Assembly (NCBI RefSeq): GCF_004010155.1
Contig: NZ_RRYH01000018.1
Location: 62,001 to 126,000 of the forward strand
Origin: Solirhodobacter olei
GTDB taxonomy: Bacteria; Pseudomonadota; Alphaproteobacteria; Rhodobacterales; Rhodobacteraceae
DNA: 64,000 nt
Direction: 5' to 3'
Each line of letters begins with the position of its first letter. Within the stretch, counting starts at the first letter, position 1. Below are positions 23,139 to 32,619 of the stretch, one piece after another. A program made the position numbers and the translations under genes. Under the pieces are notes generated by a model, which did no database searches, was not told the DNA's origin, and saw only the letters and a program-made list of their open reading frames with translations.

Positions 23139-23281
23139 GCCACGCTCCCCTTCCCCACGAGTCGCCCCGAAGTCTCCAACGGATCGCCGCGCAGGACAAT
23201 GCCGCCGGGCCGCGGGGGCGGGAATGGGCCTCGCCCCCGCGCCGCGCCGCGCTATCTTCCGCCGGAACGAGGGAGGGGCGC

Positions 23282-24076
23282 ATGGCACAGGGCAGGATCA
23301 GGATCGGCATCGGCGGATGGACCTTCGAGCCCTGGCGCGGGCCGTTCTACCCGGCCGGCCTGCCGCAGCGGCGCGAGCTGGAATATGCCGCGAGCCGCCT
23401 GACCTCCATCGAGGTCAACGGCACCTACTACGGCAGCCAGAAGCCCGAAAGCTTCGCCAAATGGCATGACGAGACACCGGACGATTTCGTCTTCGCCCTG
23501 AAGGGTCCGCGCTTCGCCACCAACCGCCGGGTGCTGGCCGAGGCGGGACCCTCGGTCGAGAAATTCCTCGCCTCCGGGATCACCGAGCTGAAGGCCAAGC
23601 TCGGCCCGATCAACTGGCAGTTCATGGCGACGAAGAGGTTCGACGCCGAGGATTTCGCGGCCTTCCTGAAGCTCCTGCCCCCCTCAGCCGGCGGCCTGCG
23701 CCTGCGCCATGCGGTGGAGGTCCGCCACCCGAGTTTCCAATGCGCGGAGTTCGTGGCGCTCGCCCGCGAACATGGCGTGGCGGTGATCACGGCGGGCGAT
23801 GCCGACTTCCCCCAGATCGCCGATCCGACCGCCGATTTCGTCTACGCGCGCATCATGGGCACGGCAGAGGGAGAGGCGCTCGGCTACGCCCCGGCAGAGC
23901 TCGACCGCTGGGCCGCCCGGGCCGGGACCTGGGCCCAGGGCGGTGTCCCCGAGGGGCTGGAAACCTTCGGCCCCGCACCTGCCGCAGGGCCGCGAGACGT
24001 CTTCCTCTACGTCATCGCCGGCCACAAAGTCGCCAACCCCGCCGCCGCACAGGCCCTGATCGAACGCATCAACTGA
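23282..24076 (+). CDS. DUF72 (YecE-like) protein
   Basis: 264 residues with a TIM-barrel DUF72 domain. Marker words are [50 protein letters not shown] and [10 protein letters not shown]. The biochemical role of DUF72 proteins is not established, although they have been linked to DNA or nucleotide metabolism. GAGGGAGGGGCGC precedes the ATG. A shortened copy of the composite repeat begins 2 bp after its stop. Confidence 0.88.
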   Translation: MAQGRIRIGIGGWTFEPWRGPFYPAGLPQRRELEYAASRLTSIEVNGTYYGSQKPESFAKWHDETPDDFVFALKGPRFATNRRVLAEAGPSVEKFLASGITELKAKLGPINWQFMATKRFDAEDFAAFLKLLPPSAGGLRLRHAVEVRHPSFQCAEFVALAREHGVAVITAGDADFPQIADPTADFVYARIMGTAEGEALGYAPAELDRWAARAGTWAQGGVPEGLETFGPAPAAGPRDVFLYVIAGHKVANPAAAQALIERIN

Positions 24077-24077
24077 G

Positions 24078-24178
24078 CCCCGGCCCGAAACAGCGTCGCG
24101 CGAGCCCCGCCGGGCCAGCGCCCACCCGCGCACGGCCCCTGCCCCTCCTCCGCGTTGGGTGCGCATTTATTGCGCACC
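24078..24178 (+). repeat. Composite intergenic repeat, copy IV (central deletion)
   Basis: Begins like copies II and III (CCCCGGCCCGAAACAGCG, then CCGGGCCAGCGCCCAC) but then jumps straight to the tail (CGCGCACGGCCCCTGCC) and ends in a palindrome at 24153-24178 with leader CGTTG and loop TTTAT. The missing middle is flanked in the full copies by two CCAGCGCCC words, so deletion by recombination between them explains the form. Confidence 0.8.
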
Positions 24179-24315
24179 GTTCATCGCCCCCCAACGGACA
24201 AGGACCGGCTCTCTTCCCCGCCCCCGTTGACATCCCCGCCCGCCCGGCGCAGAGAGACCGCATCATACCCGCAACCGGGCGTTCCGTGGGCGCCAAACCG
24301 ACGAGGAGTGCCGCA

Positions 24316-26274
24316 ATGGCCAAAGACTCCCCCTCCATTTCCCTGACCTTCCCCGATGGCTCCGTGCGCGCCTTCCCGGCCGGCTCCACCCCCGCCGAAG
24401 TGGCCGCCGCCATCGCCCCCTCGCTCGCCAAGAAGGCGATCTCCGCCACCGTCGACGGCCAGCACTGGGACCTGCAATGGCCGATCGAGGCCGATTGCGC
24501 CATCAAGATCAACACCATGGCCGACGAGGCAGAGGCGCTCGAGCTGATCCGCCACGACTTCGCCCATGTCATGGCCCGCGCCGTGCAGGAACTCTGGCCC
24601 GAGGTGAAGGTCACCATCGGCCCGGTCACCGAGAACGGCTGGTTCTACGATTTCGACCGCGCGGAGGCCTTCACCACCGAGGACCTCGGCGCGATCGAGA
24701 AGAAGATGCGCGAGATCATCGGCAAGCGCGACCCCGTGCGCACCGAGATCTGGGACCGCGCCCGCGCGATCGCCCATTACGTGGCCAAGGACGAACCCTT
24801 CAAGGTCGAGCTGATCGATCGCATCCCGCAGGACGCGCCGATCCGAATGTACTGGCACGGGCATTGGCAGGACCTCTGCCGCGGGCCGCACCTGCAATCG
24901 ACCGGCCAGCTCCCGGCCGACGCCTTCAAGCTGATGGGCGTCTCCGGCGCCTACTGGTTCGGCGACGTGACCCGGCCGCAGCTGCAGCGCATCCAGGGCG
25001 TCGCCTTCAAGAACCGCGAGGATCTGAAGGCCTACCTGAACATGCTGGAGGAAGCCGCCAAGCGCGACCACCGCCGGCTTGCGAAGGAGATGGAGCTCTT
25101 CCACCTGCAGGAAGAGGCCCCCGGCATGGTCTTCTGGCACCCCAACGGCTGGACCATCTGGCGCGAGCTGGAGGCCTACATGCGCCGCCGCCTCCGCGGC
25201 GCGGGCTACAAGGAGATCAAGACCCCGCAGGTCGTGGACCGCGTCCTATGGGAACGCTCCGGCCACTGGGACAATTACCGCGAGAACATGTTCATCGTGG
25301 AGGTGGACGAGGAAGGCGCGAAGGAAAAGCGCATCAACGCGCTCAAGCCGATGAACTGCCCCTGCCACGTCCAGGTCTACAACCAGGGCCTCAAGAGCTA
25401 CCGCGACCTGCCGCTCAGGCTGGCCGAATTCGGCTCCTGCCACCGCTATGAATCCTCGGGCTCCATGCACGGGCTGATGCGGGTGCGCGGCTTCACCCAG
25501 GACGACGCGCATATCTTCTGCACCGAGGACCAGATCGAGGCGGAATGCGCGGGATTCATCTCGCTGCTGTCCTCGGTCTACCGCGACCTCGGCTTCGAGA
25601 GCTTCGACATCAAGCTGTCCACCCGGCCCGATGTCCGCATCGGCACCGATGCCGACTGGGACCGCACCGAGGGCGCGCTGAAGGGCGCCATCGAGCATCT
25701 CGGCCTCGCCTATGAGATCAATCCCGGCGACGGCGCCTTCTACGGGCCCAAGCTCGACTTCAAGCTGACCGACGCGATCGGCCGGGAATGGCAATGCGGC
25801 ACCTTCCAGGTCGACGCGCAGCTTCCGGGCCGGCTTGGCGCCGAATATGTCGGCGAGGACGGGATGAAGCATATGCCCTATATGCTCCACCGTGCCATCC
25901 TCGGCTCGTTCGAGCGCTTCCTCGGCATCCTGATCGAGCATTACGCCGGCAAGCTGCCCTTCTGGCTGGCGCCGCGGCAGGTGGTCGTGGCCTCCATCGT
26001 CTCCGACGCCGACGACTACGTGGCGGAGATCACCAGGGCGCTGAACGCCCGCGGCCTCCGGGCCGAGGCCGACACCCGCAACGAGAAGATCAACTACAAG
26101 GTCCGCGAGCACTCGCTCGGGAAGGTGCCGGTGATCCTCGCCATCGGCCAGCGCGAGGTGGCGGAACGCACCGTCTCCGTCCGCCGGCTGGGCGAGACCC
26201 GCACCGAAACGATGAGCCTGGATGCCGTCCTCGACGCGCTCGCCGCCGAGGCCGTGGCGCCGGACCTGCGCTGA
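24316..26274 (+). CDS. thrS: Threonyl-tRNA synthetase
   Basis: Charges tRNA-Thr. 652 residues. Domains in order: TGS (1-65, [21 protein letters not shown]), editing domain (about 66-235, HDFAH and CRGPHL), class II core (240-535) with [12 protein letters not shown] zinc-site cysteine, [23 protein letters not shown] motif 2 region (in two parts), and [14 protein letters not shown] motif 3, then the anticodon-binding domain from about 545. GAGGAG lies 7 bases upstream of the ATG at 24316. A longer frame upstream is only read-through. A terminator follows at 26279-26322. Confidence 0.97.
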   Translation: MAKDSPSISLTFPDGSVRAFPAGSTPAEVAAAIAPSLAKKAISATVDGQHWDLQWPIEADCAIKINTMADEAEALELIRHDFAHVMARAVQELWPEVKVTIGPVTENGWFYDFDRAEAFTTEDLGAIEKKMREIIGKRDPVRTEIWDRARAIAHYVAKDEPFKVELIDRIPQDAPIRMYWHGHWQDLCRGPHLQSTGQLPADAFKLMGVSGAYWFGDVTRPQLQRIQGVAFKNREDLKAYLNMLEEAAKRDHRRLAKEMELFHLQEEAPGMVFWHPNGWTIWRELEAYMRRRLRGAGYKEIKTPQVVDRVLWERSGHWDNYRENMFIVEVDEEGAKEKRINALKPMNCPCHVQVYNQGLKSYRDLPLRLAEFGSCHRYESSGSMHGLMRVRGFTQDDAHIFCTEDQIEAECAGFISLLSSVYRDLGFESFDIKLSTRPDVRIGTDADWDRTEGALKGAIEHLGLAYEINPGDGAFYGPKLDFKLTDAIGREWQCGTFQVDAQLPGRLGAEYVGEDGMKHMPYMLHRAILGSFERFLGILIEHYAGKLPFWLAPRQVVVASIVSDADDYVAEITRALNARGLRAEADTRNEKINYKVREHSLGKVPVILAIGQREVAERTVSVRRLGETRTETMSLDAVLDALAAEAVAPDLR

Positions 26275-26603
26275 CACCGGCGCCCGCGCGCGGGGCTAAC
26301 CCCTGCGCCCTCGCGCCTTTTTACCTGGGCCGCCCCACTCCGGCCCAGCCCCCCGGCGGTTTTCCGCCGATATATATCGGGTGATCGGCCCGCCAGCGTT
26401 CCAGCGCGCCCCGTTTTCGACATTCGTCGGAAACGGAGCAATTCGTTCGTTCTTGATTCTTCTCACGGATGCGTCATCATATCGGGCTGTGACGACCGCT
26501 TCTTAAAGACCGCCTCCTGATTCAGGCAGCCGGACGACTTGGAAGACCGGGCTGCACGACCCGTCGCACTCCCGCGGCGGGGGAATTAGTAAGGAGAAAC
26601 GGC
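26275..26603 (+). other. Gap between thrS and the cold-shock gene: terminator, palindromes, long leader
   Basis: Holds the thrS terminator (26279-26322), then CGGCGG-TTTT-CCGCCG (26354-26369), overlapping a perfect 14-bp palindrome CCGATATATATCGG (26367-26380). From about 26440 the sequence is AT-richer and probably carries the csp promoter and a leader of 100 bases or more, as in other cold-shock genes. No open frame with a good ribosome site was seen. Confidence 0.6.
26279..26322 (+). terminator. Rho-independent terminator of thrS
   Basis: GGCGC (26279-26283) pairs with GCGCC (26313-26317), with an inner GGGG/CCCC pairing around CTAA, followed by TTTTT. It begins 5 bp after the thrS stop. 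Confidence 0.75.
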
Positions 26604-26810
26604 ATGCCGACGGGCACCGTGAAGTGGTTCAACAGCACCAAGGGCTATGGGTTCATCGCTCCCGATGATGGTGGCAAGGACGTCTTCGTCCATATCTCGG
26701 CCGTTGAACGCGCCGGGCTGAAAGGGCTCAACGACAATCAGAAGATCGCGTACGAGCTGCAGGCCGGCCGCGACGGCCGCTCCTCCGCGGGCGATCTGAA
26801 ACTGCTCTGA
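26604..26810 (+). CDS. Cold-shock protein, CspA family
   Basis: 68 residues, a single OB-fold. RNP1 KGYGFIAPDD and RNP2 VFVHISAVE are intact, and the start MPTGTVKWFNSTKGYGFI is typical. It binds single-stranded RNA or DNA and melts RNA structure at low temperature or in stationary phase. AAGGAGA lies 6 bases upstream of the ATG. A long upstream leader and a strong terminator (26853-26880) define a one-gene transcript. Confidence 0.95.
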   Translation: MPTGTVKWFNSTKGYGFIAPDDGGKDVFVHISAVERAGLKGLNDNQKIAYELQAGRDGRSSAGDLKLL

Positions 26811-26852
26811 GCCGATCTTCGGCCAAGGAACATTCCGCCCATAGGCGGCACC

Positions 26853-26880
26853 AAGCCCGGGGATCTTCTCCGGGCTTATT
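26853..26880 (+). terminator. Rho-independent terminator of the cold-shock gene
   Basis: Arms AAGCCCGG (26853-26860) and CCGGGCTT (26870-26877) around a 9-base loop, then ATT; about 43 bp after the stop. Confidence 0.75.
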
Positions 26881-26975
26881 CATGCGCCCCCGGTCCGGGC
26901 CCGCCCGGGCCCGGTCTTGCCCTCCCCGCCCCTCGCGCCGATAACGGGGCAAACCTGAAATCGGAGGCTTGAATC

Positions 26976-27866
26976 ATGCGCATTCTCTTCACCGGCGGCT
27001 CCGGCAAGGCCGGCCGCCATGTCATCCCCTATCTCCTGTCCCAGGGCCACCGCGTCCTCAACGTCGACCTCACGCCGCTCGACCATCCCGGCGTCGACAA
27101 CCTGACCGCCGACATCACCGACAGCGGGCAGATGTTCAACGCGCTGACCGCTTACGCCGGCTTCGACGAGCTGGAGCCCGGCACCGGCACCCCGACCTTC
27201 GACGCGGTGGTGCATTTCGCCGCCATCCCGCGGATCCTGATCGCGCCCGACAACGAAACCTTCCGCGTCAACACCATCGGCACCTACAACGTGATCGAGG
27301 CGGCGGTGAAGCTCGGCATCCGCAAGGTCGTCGTCGCCTCGTCCGAGACGACCTACGGCATCTGCTTCGCCGACGGGCCCCGCGCCCCGAAATCCCTGCC
27401 GCTGGAGGAAGACTACGACATCGACCCGATGGACAGCTACGGCCTGTCAAAGGTGGTGAACGAGGCGACCGCGCGCGCCTTCGCGCTGCGCTCGGGGGCG
27501 GATATCTACGCGCTCCGCATCGGCAACGTGATCGAGCCGCACGAATACGAAACCCTCTTTTCGGGCTTCTTCGCAGAGCCGGAGGTGCGGCTGCGCAACG
27601 CCTTCTGCTACATCGACGCCCGCGACCTGGGCCAGATCGTGGATCTCTGCCTGAAGAAGGACGGGCTCGGCTTCCAGGTCTTCAACGCCGGCAACGACGA
27701 TACCTCCGTCAACCTCACGACGCAGGAAATCCTCGACCGGTTCTACAAGGGCGTGCCGGTCACGCGCGACCTGGGCCCGCGCGAGGCGCTGTTCTCCAAC
27801 CGCAAGATCCGCGAGGTCCTGGGCTTCCGCGAGGAACACCCCTGGAGCCGCTACGTGAAGGCCTGA
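26976..27866 (+). CDS. NAD-dependent epimerase/dehydratase (extended SDR)
   Basis: 296 residues. The Rossmann motif TGGSGKAG is at residues 6-13, and the catalytic YGLSK (SYGLSKVVNEATARAF) is near residue 155. The fold is that of nucleotide-sugar epimerases and uronate dehydrogenases, but the substrate cannot be read from the sequence. It stands alone between the cold-shock gene and a convergent glutathione transferase. GGAGGCTTGAATC precedes the ATG. A palindrome lies 22 bp after the stop. Confidence 0.88.
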   Translation: MRILFTGGSGKAGRHVIPYLLSQGHRVLNVDLTPLDHPGVDNLTADITDSGQMFNALTAYAGFDELEPGTGTPTFDAVVHFAAIPRILIAPDNETFRVNTIGTYNVIEAAVKLGIRKVVVASSETTYGICFADGPRAPKSLPLEEDYDIDPMDSYGLSKVVNEATARAFALRSGADIYALRIGNVIEPHEYETLFSGFFAEPEVRLRNAFCYIDARDLGQIVDLCLKKDGLGFQVFNAGNDDTSVNLTTQEILDRFYKGVPVTRDLGPREALFSNRKIREVLGFREEHPWSRYVKA

Positions 27867-27887
27867 GCCAATGCCCCGTCCGGTCCG

Positions 27888-27913
27888 GGTAGGGTGCGCA
27901 TTCATTGCGCACC
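27888..27913. repeat. Intergenic palindromic repeat, copy 6
   Basis: Arms GGTGCGCA and TGCGCACC around TTCAT, leader GGTAG. It is followed by CCCCGCGGACGGGCACCGG, a fragment of the composite repeat's GC-rich tail, as in copy I. Confidence 0.88.
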
Positions 27914-27959
27914 GTTTACCCCCCGCGGACGGGCACCGGCCCTCCTCACGGCATCTCCC

Positions 27960-28619
27960 TCAGGCCGGTTCCGCCTCGCGCATTTCCCACATCTTCCTGA
28001 ACCCGGGCCGGGCGTGGCAACGCTCGTACCAGGCCTTCAGATGCGGGAATTCCGAAAGCAGCGTCGGGTGCCCCTCGGCGTAGCGCACGCATTCGGCGCT
28101 GTTGATATCGGCCACGGTGAAGCGGTCGCCCACCATCCAGTCGTGCTTGGCCAGATGCGCGTCGAGCCGCCGGAACGGCCGGCGCAGCTTCTCCGCCGCA
28201 ACCGCGATCACCGCCTGCCCCTCGGGCGTCGCATCGCCGCCGTCGCGCTGGATGAAGGTGATCTCCAGCGCGGGCCCCTCGATCCCGGTCACCGCATGCA
28301 GCGCCCATTGGATCATCAGCGCCGATTCGGCATCGGTCTGCGGCCCCAGCAGCCCGCCGTAGCGCCGCGCCAGGTAAAGGTCGATGCCGAGGGATTCGGT
28401 CAGCACCAGGTCGCCGTCGACGAGGCAGGGCACCTGCCCCTGCGGATTGATCTCCAGATACTCGGCCGAGGCCGTGTTGAGCGGCGCATCCGCCGCCTTC
28501 GGCTGGTCCAGTCGATAGGCCTGGATCACCGGCACATGCAGATAGTCCATGCCGATTTCAGCCAGCATCCAGAGCGGCCGCGAGGCGCGCGAGCGGGCGA
28601 CACCGTAAAGCGTGACCAT
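27960..28619 (-). CDS. Glutathione S-transferase family protein
   Basis: 219 residues. The thioredoxin-like N-terminal domain (1-80) has the start MVTLYGVARSRASRPLWMLAE, with serine/arginine residues where the catalytic serine or cysteine usually lies, and the cis-proline and glutathione-binding part PCLVDGDLVLTES. The all-alpha C-terminal domain (about 90-210) ends with the N-capping DWMVGDRFTVADI. The ATG at 28619 has GGAGGG 4 bases upstream; an in-frame TTG further up is less likely. Substrate unknown. Confidence 0.9.
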   Translation of the reverse strand: MVTLYGVARSRASRPLWMLAEIGMDYLHVPVIQAYRLDQPKAADAPLNTASAEYLEINPQGQVPCLVDGDLVLTESLGIDLYLARRYGGLLGPQTDAESALMIQWALHAVTGIEGPALEITFIQRDGGDATPEGQAVIAVAAEKLRRPFRRLDAHLAKHDWMVGDRFTVADINSAECVRYAEGHPTLLSEFPHLKAWYERCHARPGFRKMWEMREAEPA

Positions 28620-28785
28620 GAATCCCTCCGTCAATGATCGGGCGGAGACTAGGCCCCCCCGCCGCCAAGCGGAAGGGCCGCCGCGCGGGCGGCCACTTCC
28701 CCCCGCCCTTCGCCTCCCGCCCCCCTTTGAAACGCAACCTGACGGAGAGCTTGCCCCGCCCCCGCCCCTCGGCTAAGGCACTGGC

Positions 28786-30162
28786 ATGGGAGACAATCAG
28801 ACGCGGTTTCCGGTCCAGGCCCGCGCGCTTCTGAGGCTCGGCCTGCCGCTGGTGGGATCGAACCTCGCGCAGGTCGGGCTGCATGTCACCGATACGGTGA
28901 TGATGGGGTGGTACTCGGTGCCGGCCCTGGCCGCCGTCGTGCTTGGCGCCTCGTCCTTCTTCATCCTCTTCATCCTCGGCTCCGGCTTCGGGGTCGCGGT
29001 GATGCCTATGGTCGCCTCCGCCGACGGGGACGAGGTGGAAACCCGCCGCGCCACCCGCATGGGGCTCTGGCTGTCGCTTCTTTATTCCGCGCTGGTGCTG
29101 CCGGTGTTCTGGTATGCCGGGCCGATCTTCATCGCCCTCGGCCAGACCCCCGAGACCGCGGCCACCGCGCAAAGCTTCATGCGCATCGCCGGGTTCGGCA
29201 TGGCGCCCGCGCTCTTCGTCATGGTGCTGAAAAGCTTCCTCGCCGCGCTGGAGCGGACACATATCGTGCTCTGGGCCACGCTTGCCGGGGTGGTGATGAA
29301 CGCGACGCTGAACTGGGCCTTCATCTTCGGCCACTGGGGCGCGCCGGAGATGGGGGCGGCAGGCTCGGCCACGGCGACGCTCGGCACCCAGATCCTGACG
29401 CTGATCGTCGTCGCGGCATATGCGCTCCTTCACCCGAAACTGCGGCATTTCCAGCTCGCCACCCGGTTCTGGCGGCCGGACTGGCAGTATTTCTTCCGCG
29501 TATTCCGCCTCGGCTACCCGATCGGGCTGACCAGCGTCTCCGAGGGCGGGCTGTTCCAGGCCACGGCGATCATGATGGGCTGGATCGGCACCGTGCAGCT
29601 GGCCGCCCACGGCATCGCGCTGGAGCTGGCCTCGATCACCTTCATGGTCCATCTCGGCCTGTCGCAGGCCGCGACCGTGCGGGTCGGGCGCGCCCACGGG
29701 CGCCGCGCCCTGGGCGAGATGCGCGCCGCGGCGCTGGCCGCCACCGGCCTCTCGCTGGTCTTCGCGGCGGTCTGCGTGACGATCTTCCTGACGCTTCCGA
29801 AAGAGCTGATCGGCCTCTACATCCGCCCGGGCGACCCGCTGGCGCCGCAGATCCTGGCCTTCGGAAGCCGGCTTCTGCTGGTTGCCGCGCTGTTCCAGGT
29901 GGCCGATGCCAGCCAGGTGATGGCGCTCGGCCTGCTGCGCGGCGTACAGGACACGCGGGTTCCGATGTGGATGGCGGGCGTCAGCTACTGGTGCATCGGC
30001 ATCCCGGCAAGCTACGTGCTGGCCTTCCCGCTGCACATGGGGGGCACGGGCCTCTGGCTCGGCCTCGTCGTCGGCCTCGTCGCCGCCGCCTCGCTGATGA
30101 TGACGCGGTTCTGGCTCGGCCCCGCCCGCCTGCCCGGCCCCGCCGCCCGCGCGACGTCCTGA
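28786..30162 (+). CDS. MATE-family multidrug/toxin efflux transporter (NorM type)
   Basis: 458 residues with about twelve transmembrane helices in two MATE bundles. Characteristic parts are LRLGLPLVGSNLAQVGLHVTDTVMMGW at the start and the mirrored GYPIGLTSVSEGGLFQATAIMMGWIGTVQLAAH in the second half. It exports cationic compounds in exchange for Na+ or H+. The start has no obvious strong ribosome site but is the only good candidate. A short hydrophobic ORF follows at 30221, perhaps in the same transcript. Confidence 0.92.
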   Translation: MGDNQTRFPVQARALLRLGLPLVGSNLAQVGLHVTDTVMMGWYSVPALAAVVLGASSFFILFILGSGFGVAVMPMVASADGDEVETRRATRMGLWLSLLYSALVLPVFWYAGPIFIALGQTPETAATAQSFMRIAGFGMAPALFVMVLKSFLAALERTHIVLWATLAGVVMNATLNWAFIFGHWGAPEMGAAGSATATLGTQILTLIVVAAYALLHPKLRHFQLATRFWRPDWQYFFRVFRLGYPIGLTSVSEGGLFQATAIMMGWIGTVQLAAHGIALELASITFMVHLGLSQAATVRVGRAHGRRALGEMRAAALAATGLSLVFAAVCVTIFLTLPKELIGLYIRPGDPLAPQILAFGSRLLLVAALFQVADASQVMALGLLRGVQDTRVPMWMAGVSYWCIGIPASYVLAFPLHMGGTGLWLGLVVGLVAAASLMMTRFWLGPARLPGPAARATS

Positions 30163-30220
30163 GCGCGTGACTTGCCCGGCGGCACGGCGCGGCTACACTG
30201 GCCGGCGGGAGGGATGCGCC

Positions 30221-30466
30221 ATGACAGGTTCCCCACCGAAACCCTGGTTCGCCGCCAAGCGCTTCGGCTTCGGCGCGGGCCGTCCGATCACCTGGCAGGG
30301 CTGGGCGGCAACGGCGCTTCTCGTCGCGGTGCTGATCCTCGCAACCTTCGCGCTTCGGGGGGCAGAGCGGCTGGCCGTCCTTCTCGCCGCGCTGGCCGTG
30401 TTCTCGGCCATCGCCTGGCGCAAGACCGAGGGCGGCTGGCGCTGGCGCGGCGGCGGCCGGCGCTGA
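30221..30466 (+). CDS. Small hypothetical membrane protein, 81 aa
   Basis: Starts MTGSPPKPWFAAKRFGFGAGRPITWQGW. Two hydrophobic segments (about residues 29-45 and 49-63) suggest a hairpin in the inner membrane, followed by a basic, tryptophan-rich tail (RKTEGGWRWRGGGRR). GGGAGGGATG lies upstream of the ATG at 30221. It is 58 bp from the MATE gene on the same strand and converges with the GntR gene. No known function; similar small proteins are common in Rhodobacterales. Confidence 0.7.
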   Translation: MTGSPPKPWFAAKRFGFGAGRPITWQGWAATALLVAVLILATFALRGAERLAVLLAALAVFSAIAWRKTEGGWRWRGGGRR

Positions 30467-30487
30467 ACGCCCGCGCGGACCCGCGCC

Positions 30488-31153
30488 TCAGGCTGCGTTC
30501 TTCCGCATCCGCGTGAAGCTCATCGAGATATGCGCCCGGTGGACATGCGCCGCCGCCTCCAGATCGCCGATCCGCAGGGCGCGGACGTAATCCTCCACCT
30601 CGCGGTCGAAGACCTGCACTTCCTCGACCAGGTCGATCCGCCGGCTGGTCACCGATTTCAGCCAGATCCGGTGGGTCTGGTAATACAGCCTGCGGCTGAT
30701 CTCGCGCAGCGGCTCGTTCGCGGTCAGCGCCATATGCGCCTCGAAGAAGTCGATGTTGAGCTGTGCAAAGCCCCGCGGATCGGGCCGCGCGACCAGCGCC
30801 TTGGCCCGCGCCACCAGCCCGTCGAGCGAGGCGATCAGCTTCGCGTCGGGCGGCACCGGATCGAGCAGGCCCGCCAGTTCGGCCAGTTCGGTGCGCAGCC
30901 GGTAGACCTGGATCAGCTCCTCGATCTCGACATCGGTGACGAGCGTGCCGACGCCATGCACCGATTGCAGCAGCCCCTCCGCCTCCAGCCGCCCCAGAAC
31001 GCGGCGCAGCGGCGTGCGGCTGACGCCGAACTCCCGCGCCATCGCCTCTTCCGAAAGCCGGGTGCCGGGCGGGTAGTCGAGCAGGCAGATCCGCATCCGG
31101 ATCTCGTGATACATCTTGCCGAACCGCCCGCGGGCGCTGTCCTCCTCGGGCAT
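30488..31153 (-). CDS. GntR-family regulator (FCD subfamily)
   Basis: 221 residues. The winged helix-turn-helix (residues about 12-72) contains LSEEAMAREFGVSRTPLRRVLGRLEAEGLL, and the all-helical FCD effector domain follows. The gene is coupled to the ArgE-like gene upstream (TGATG overlap), and both diverge from the ehuBCDA-eutBC operon. A perfect 16-bp palindrome ATGTTGTATACAACAT in the divergent gap has the TNGTNNNACNA form bound by FCD proteins, so this protein is the likely repressor of both units. Confidence 0.9.
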   Translation of the reverse strand: MPEEDSARGRFGKMYHEIRMRICLLDYPPGTRLSEEAMAREFGVSRTPLRRVLGRLEAEGLLQSVHGVGTLVTDVEIEELIQVYRLRTELAELAGLLDPVPPDAKLIASLDGLVARAKALVARPDPRGFAQLNIDFFEAHMALTANEPLREISRRLYYQTHRIWLKSVTSRRIDLVEEVQVFDREVEDYVRALRIGDLEAAAHVHRAHISMSFTRMRKNAA

Positions 31154-32310
31154 CACGCAAGCCTCTCGGCGAGCCGGCCGAGCATCGCCAGGCACTGGTC
31201 GATCTGCACCATCTCGATATACTCGTCGGGCTTGTGCGCCTGCTGGATCGAGCCGGGCCCGCAGACCACCACCGACATGCCCATCTGCTGGAAAAGCCCC
31301 GCCTCCGTGCCGAAGGGTACCACGTCGGCCGTCTGCGCCCCGGTGAGTTCGGAGACGACGCGCCGCGCTTCGGCCGCGCCCGCCGGCTCCAGCCCGCAGA
31401 CCTCGCCGATGACCTCCAGCTCGATCCCGGCCTCCGGCGCCACAGCGCGCATCGCGGGCAGCAGTTCATCGGCGCAGAACGCCTCCAGATCCGCCTTCAC
31501 GAAATCGGCGTCCGCGCCCTGCACCGGCCGCATCTCCCAGTCCACCCGCGCCTTGCCGGGGATCACGTTATGCGCCACCCCGCCGACCAGCGCGCCGGTG
31601 TTGATCGTCGTCCAGGGCGGCTCAAAGCGCGACCCCTCCGGCGCCCGCGCCTTGAGCTGTTCCTTCAGCTCCAGCAGCCGGCCGACATAGCGCACCGCGT
31701 ATTCCACCGCGTTCACCCCCCGGTCCGGGTCGGAGCCATGGCCCTCGAAGCCGGTGAAATGGGTGGAATATTCGTAGCAGCCCTTGTGCCCCTCGATGAT
31801 CCGCATCTCCGTCGGCTCGCCGATGATGGCGACGGCGGGACGGATCTCGCGGGTCTGCAGCACCTCGACCAGCGCCTTGGCGCCGAGGCAGCCGACCTCC
31901 TCGTCATGGGTGAAGGCGAAATGGACCGGGCGGTCGCCGATCGTCTCCGCAAACACCGGCGCCATCGCCACGGCGGCAGCGATGAAGCCCTTCATGTCGC
32001 AGGCGCCCCGGCCATACAGGCGGCCCGCCCGCTCCACCATCTCGAACGGGTCCGAGGTCCAGTCCTGGTCGGCCACCGGAACCACGTCGGTATGGCCCGA
32101 CAGCAGGATCCCGCCGTCCACCTCCGGCCCGATCGTGGCGAAAAGGTTGCCCTTGGTGCCGCTCGCGTCGAGGAACACCTCGCAGCGCGCCCCCGCCGCC
32201 TCCAGCCGTTCGGCCAGGCGGGCGATGAGGCCAAGGTTGCTGTCGGCCGAGACTGTGGGAAAGCCGATCAGCTCCGCCAGGATCTCCTTCGTGTCAGTCA
32301 GAGCGCTCAC
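31153..32310 (-). CDS. M20-family deacylase, acetylornithine deacetylase (ArgE)-like
   Basis: 385 residues from a GTG start at 32310 (VSALTDTKE). It has the M20 metal-site motifs: LSGHTDVVPV, GRGACDMKG and the catalytic glutamates in THDEEVGCLGA, and EPTEM further on. ArgE removes acetate from N-acetylornithine. In this locus, next to ehu and eut genes, it may act on another N-acyl diamino acid, for example N-acetyl-diaminobutyrate from ectoine breakdown, one carbon shorter than acetylornithine. That is an inference. It overlaps the GntR gene by one base. GGGGGA lies 3 bases before the GTG, a short spacing. Confidence 0.85.
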   Translation of the reverse strand: MSALTDTKEILAELIGFPTVSADSNLGLIARLAERLEAAGARCEVFLDASGTKGNLFATIGPEVDGGILLSGHTDVVPVADQDWTSDPFEMVERAGRLYGRGACDMKGFIAAAVAMAPVFAETIGDRPVHFAFTHDEEVGCLGAKALVEVLQTREIRPAVAIIGEPTEMRIIEGHKGCYEYSTHFTGFEGHGSDPDRGVNAVEYAVRYVGRLLELKEQLKARAPEGSRFEPPWTTINTGALVGGVAHNVIPGKARVDWEMRPVQGADADFVKADLEAFCADELLPAMRAVAPEAGIELEVIGEVCGLEPAGAAEARRVVSELTGAQTADVVPFGTEAGLFQQMGMSVVVCGPGSIQQAHKPDEYIEMVQIDQCLAMLGRLAERLA

Positions 32311-32619
32311 ATGTCCCCCTTGAACTTCCGGCCGGGCCACGCCGCGCCGCGGGCCGCCGCCATGAAAGGCAAAGCCGGTTCCGGCGACAAGGCCGAAACA
32401 CGCGTCGCGAGGCCGGGCGGATGCCCGATCTTGAAACCTGTACACAACGCGGGGGCAACCGTCCTGCCCATTATTGATGCTCTCAACAAATACAGACCAC
32501 CACCACAGCACCATTCTTGACAGAATCGGAAACTGCATGATGTTGTATACAACATGATCAAGGCGCCACAGAAGCGTCAACGGAAAATCGACATCTGAAC
32601 CCGACACGGAGGCCCCGAC
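32311..32619. promoter_or_regulatory. 309-bp divergent control region, GntR operator and ehu promoter
   Basis: Perfect palindrome ATGTTGTATACAACAT at 32540-32555. A related half-palindrome CTGTACACAAC lies near 32438-32448. A perfect -35 element TTGACA is at 32517-32522, so the palindrome covers the expected -10 region of the plus-strand promoter. The part from about 32450 to 32580 is AT-richer than its surroundings. Repression by the adjacent GntR protein is the simplest reading. Confidence 0.65.
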
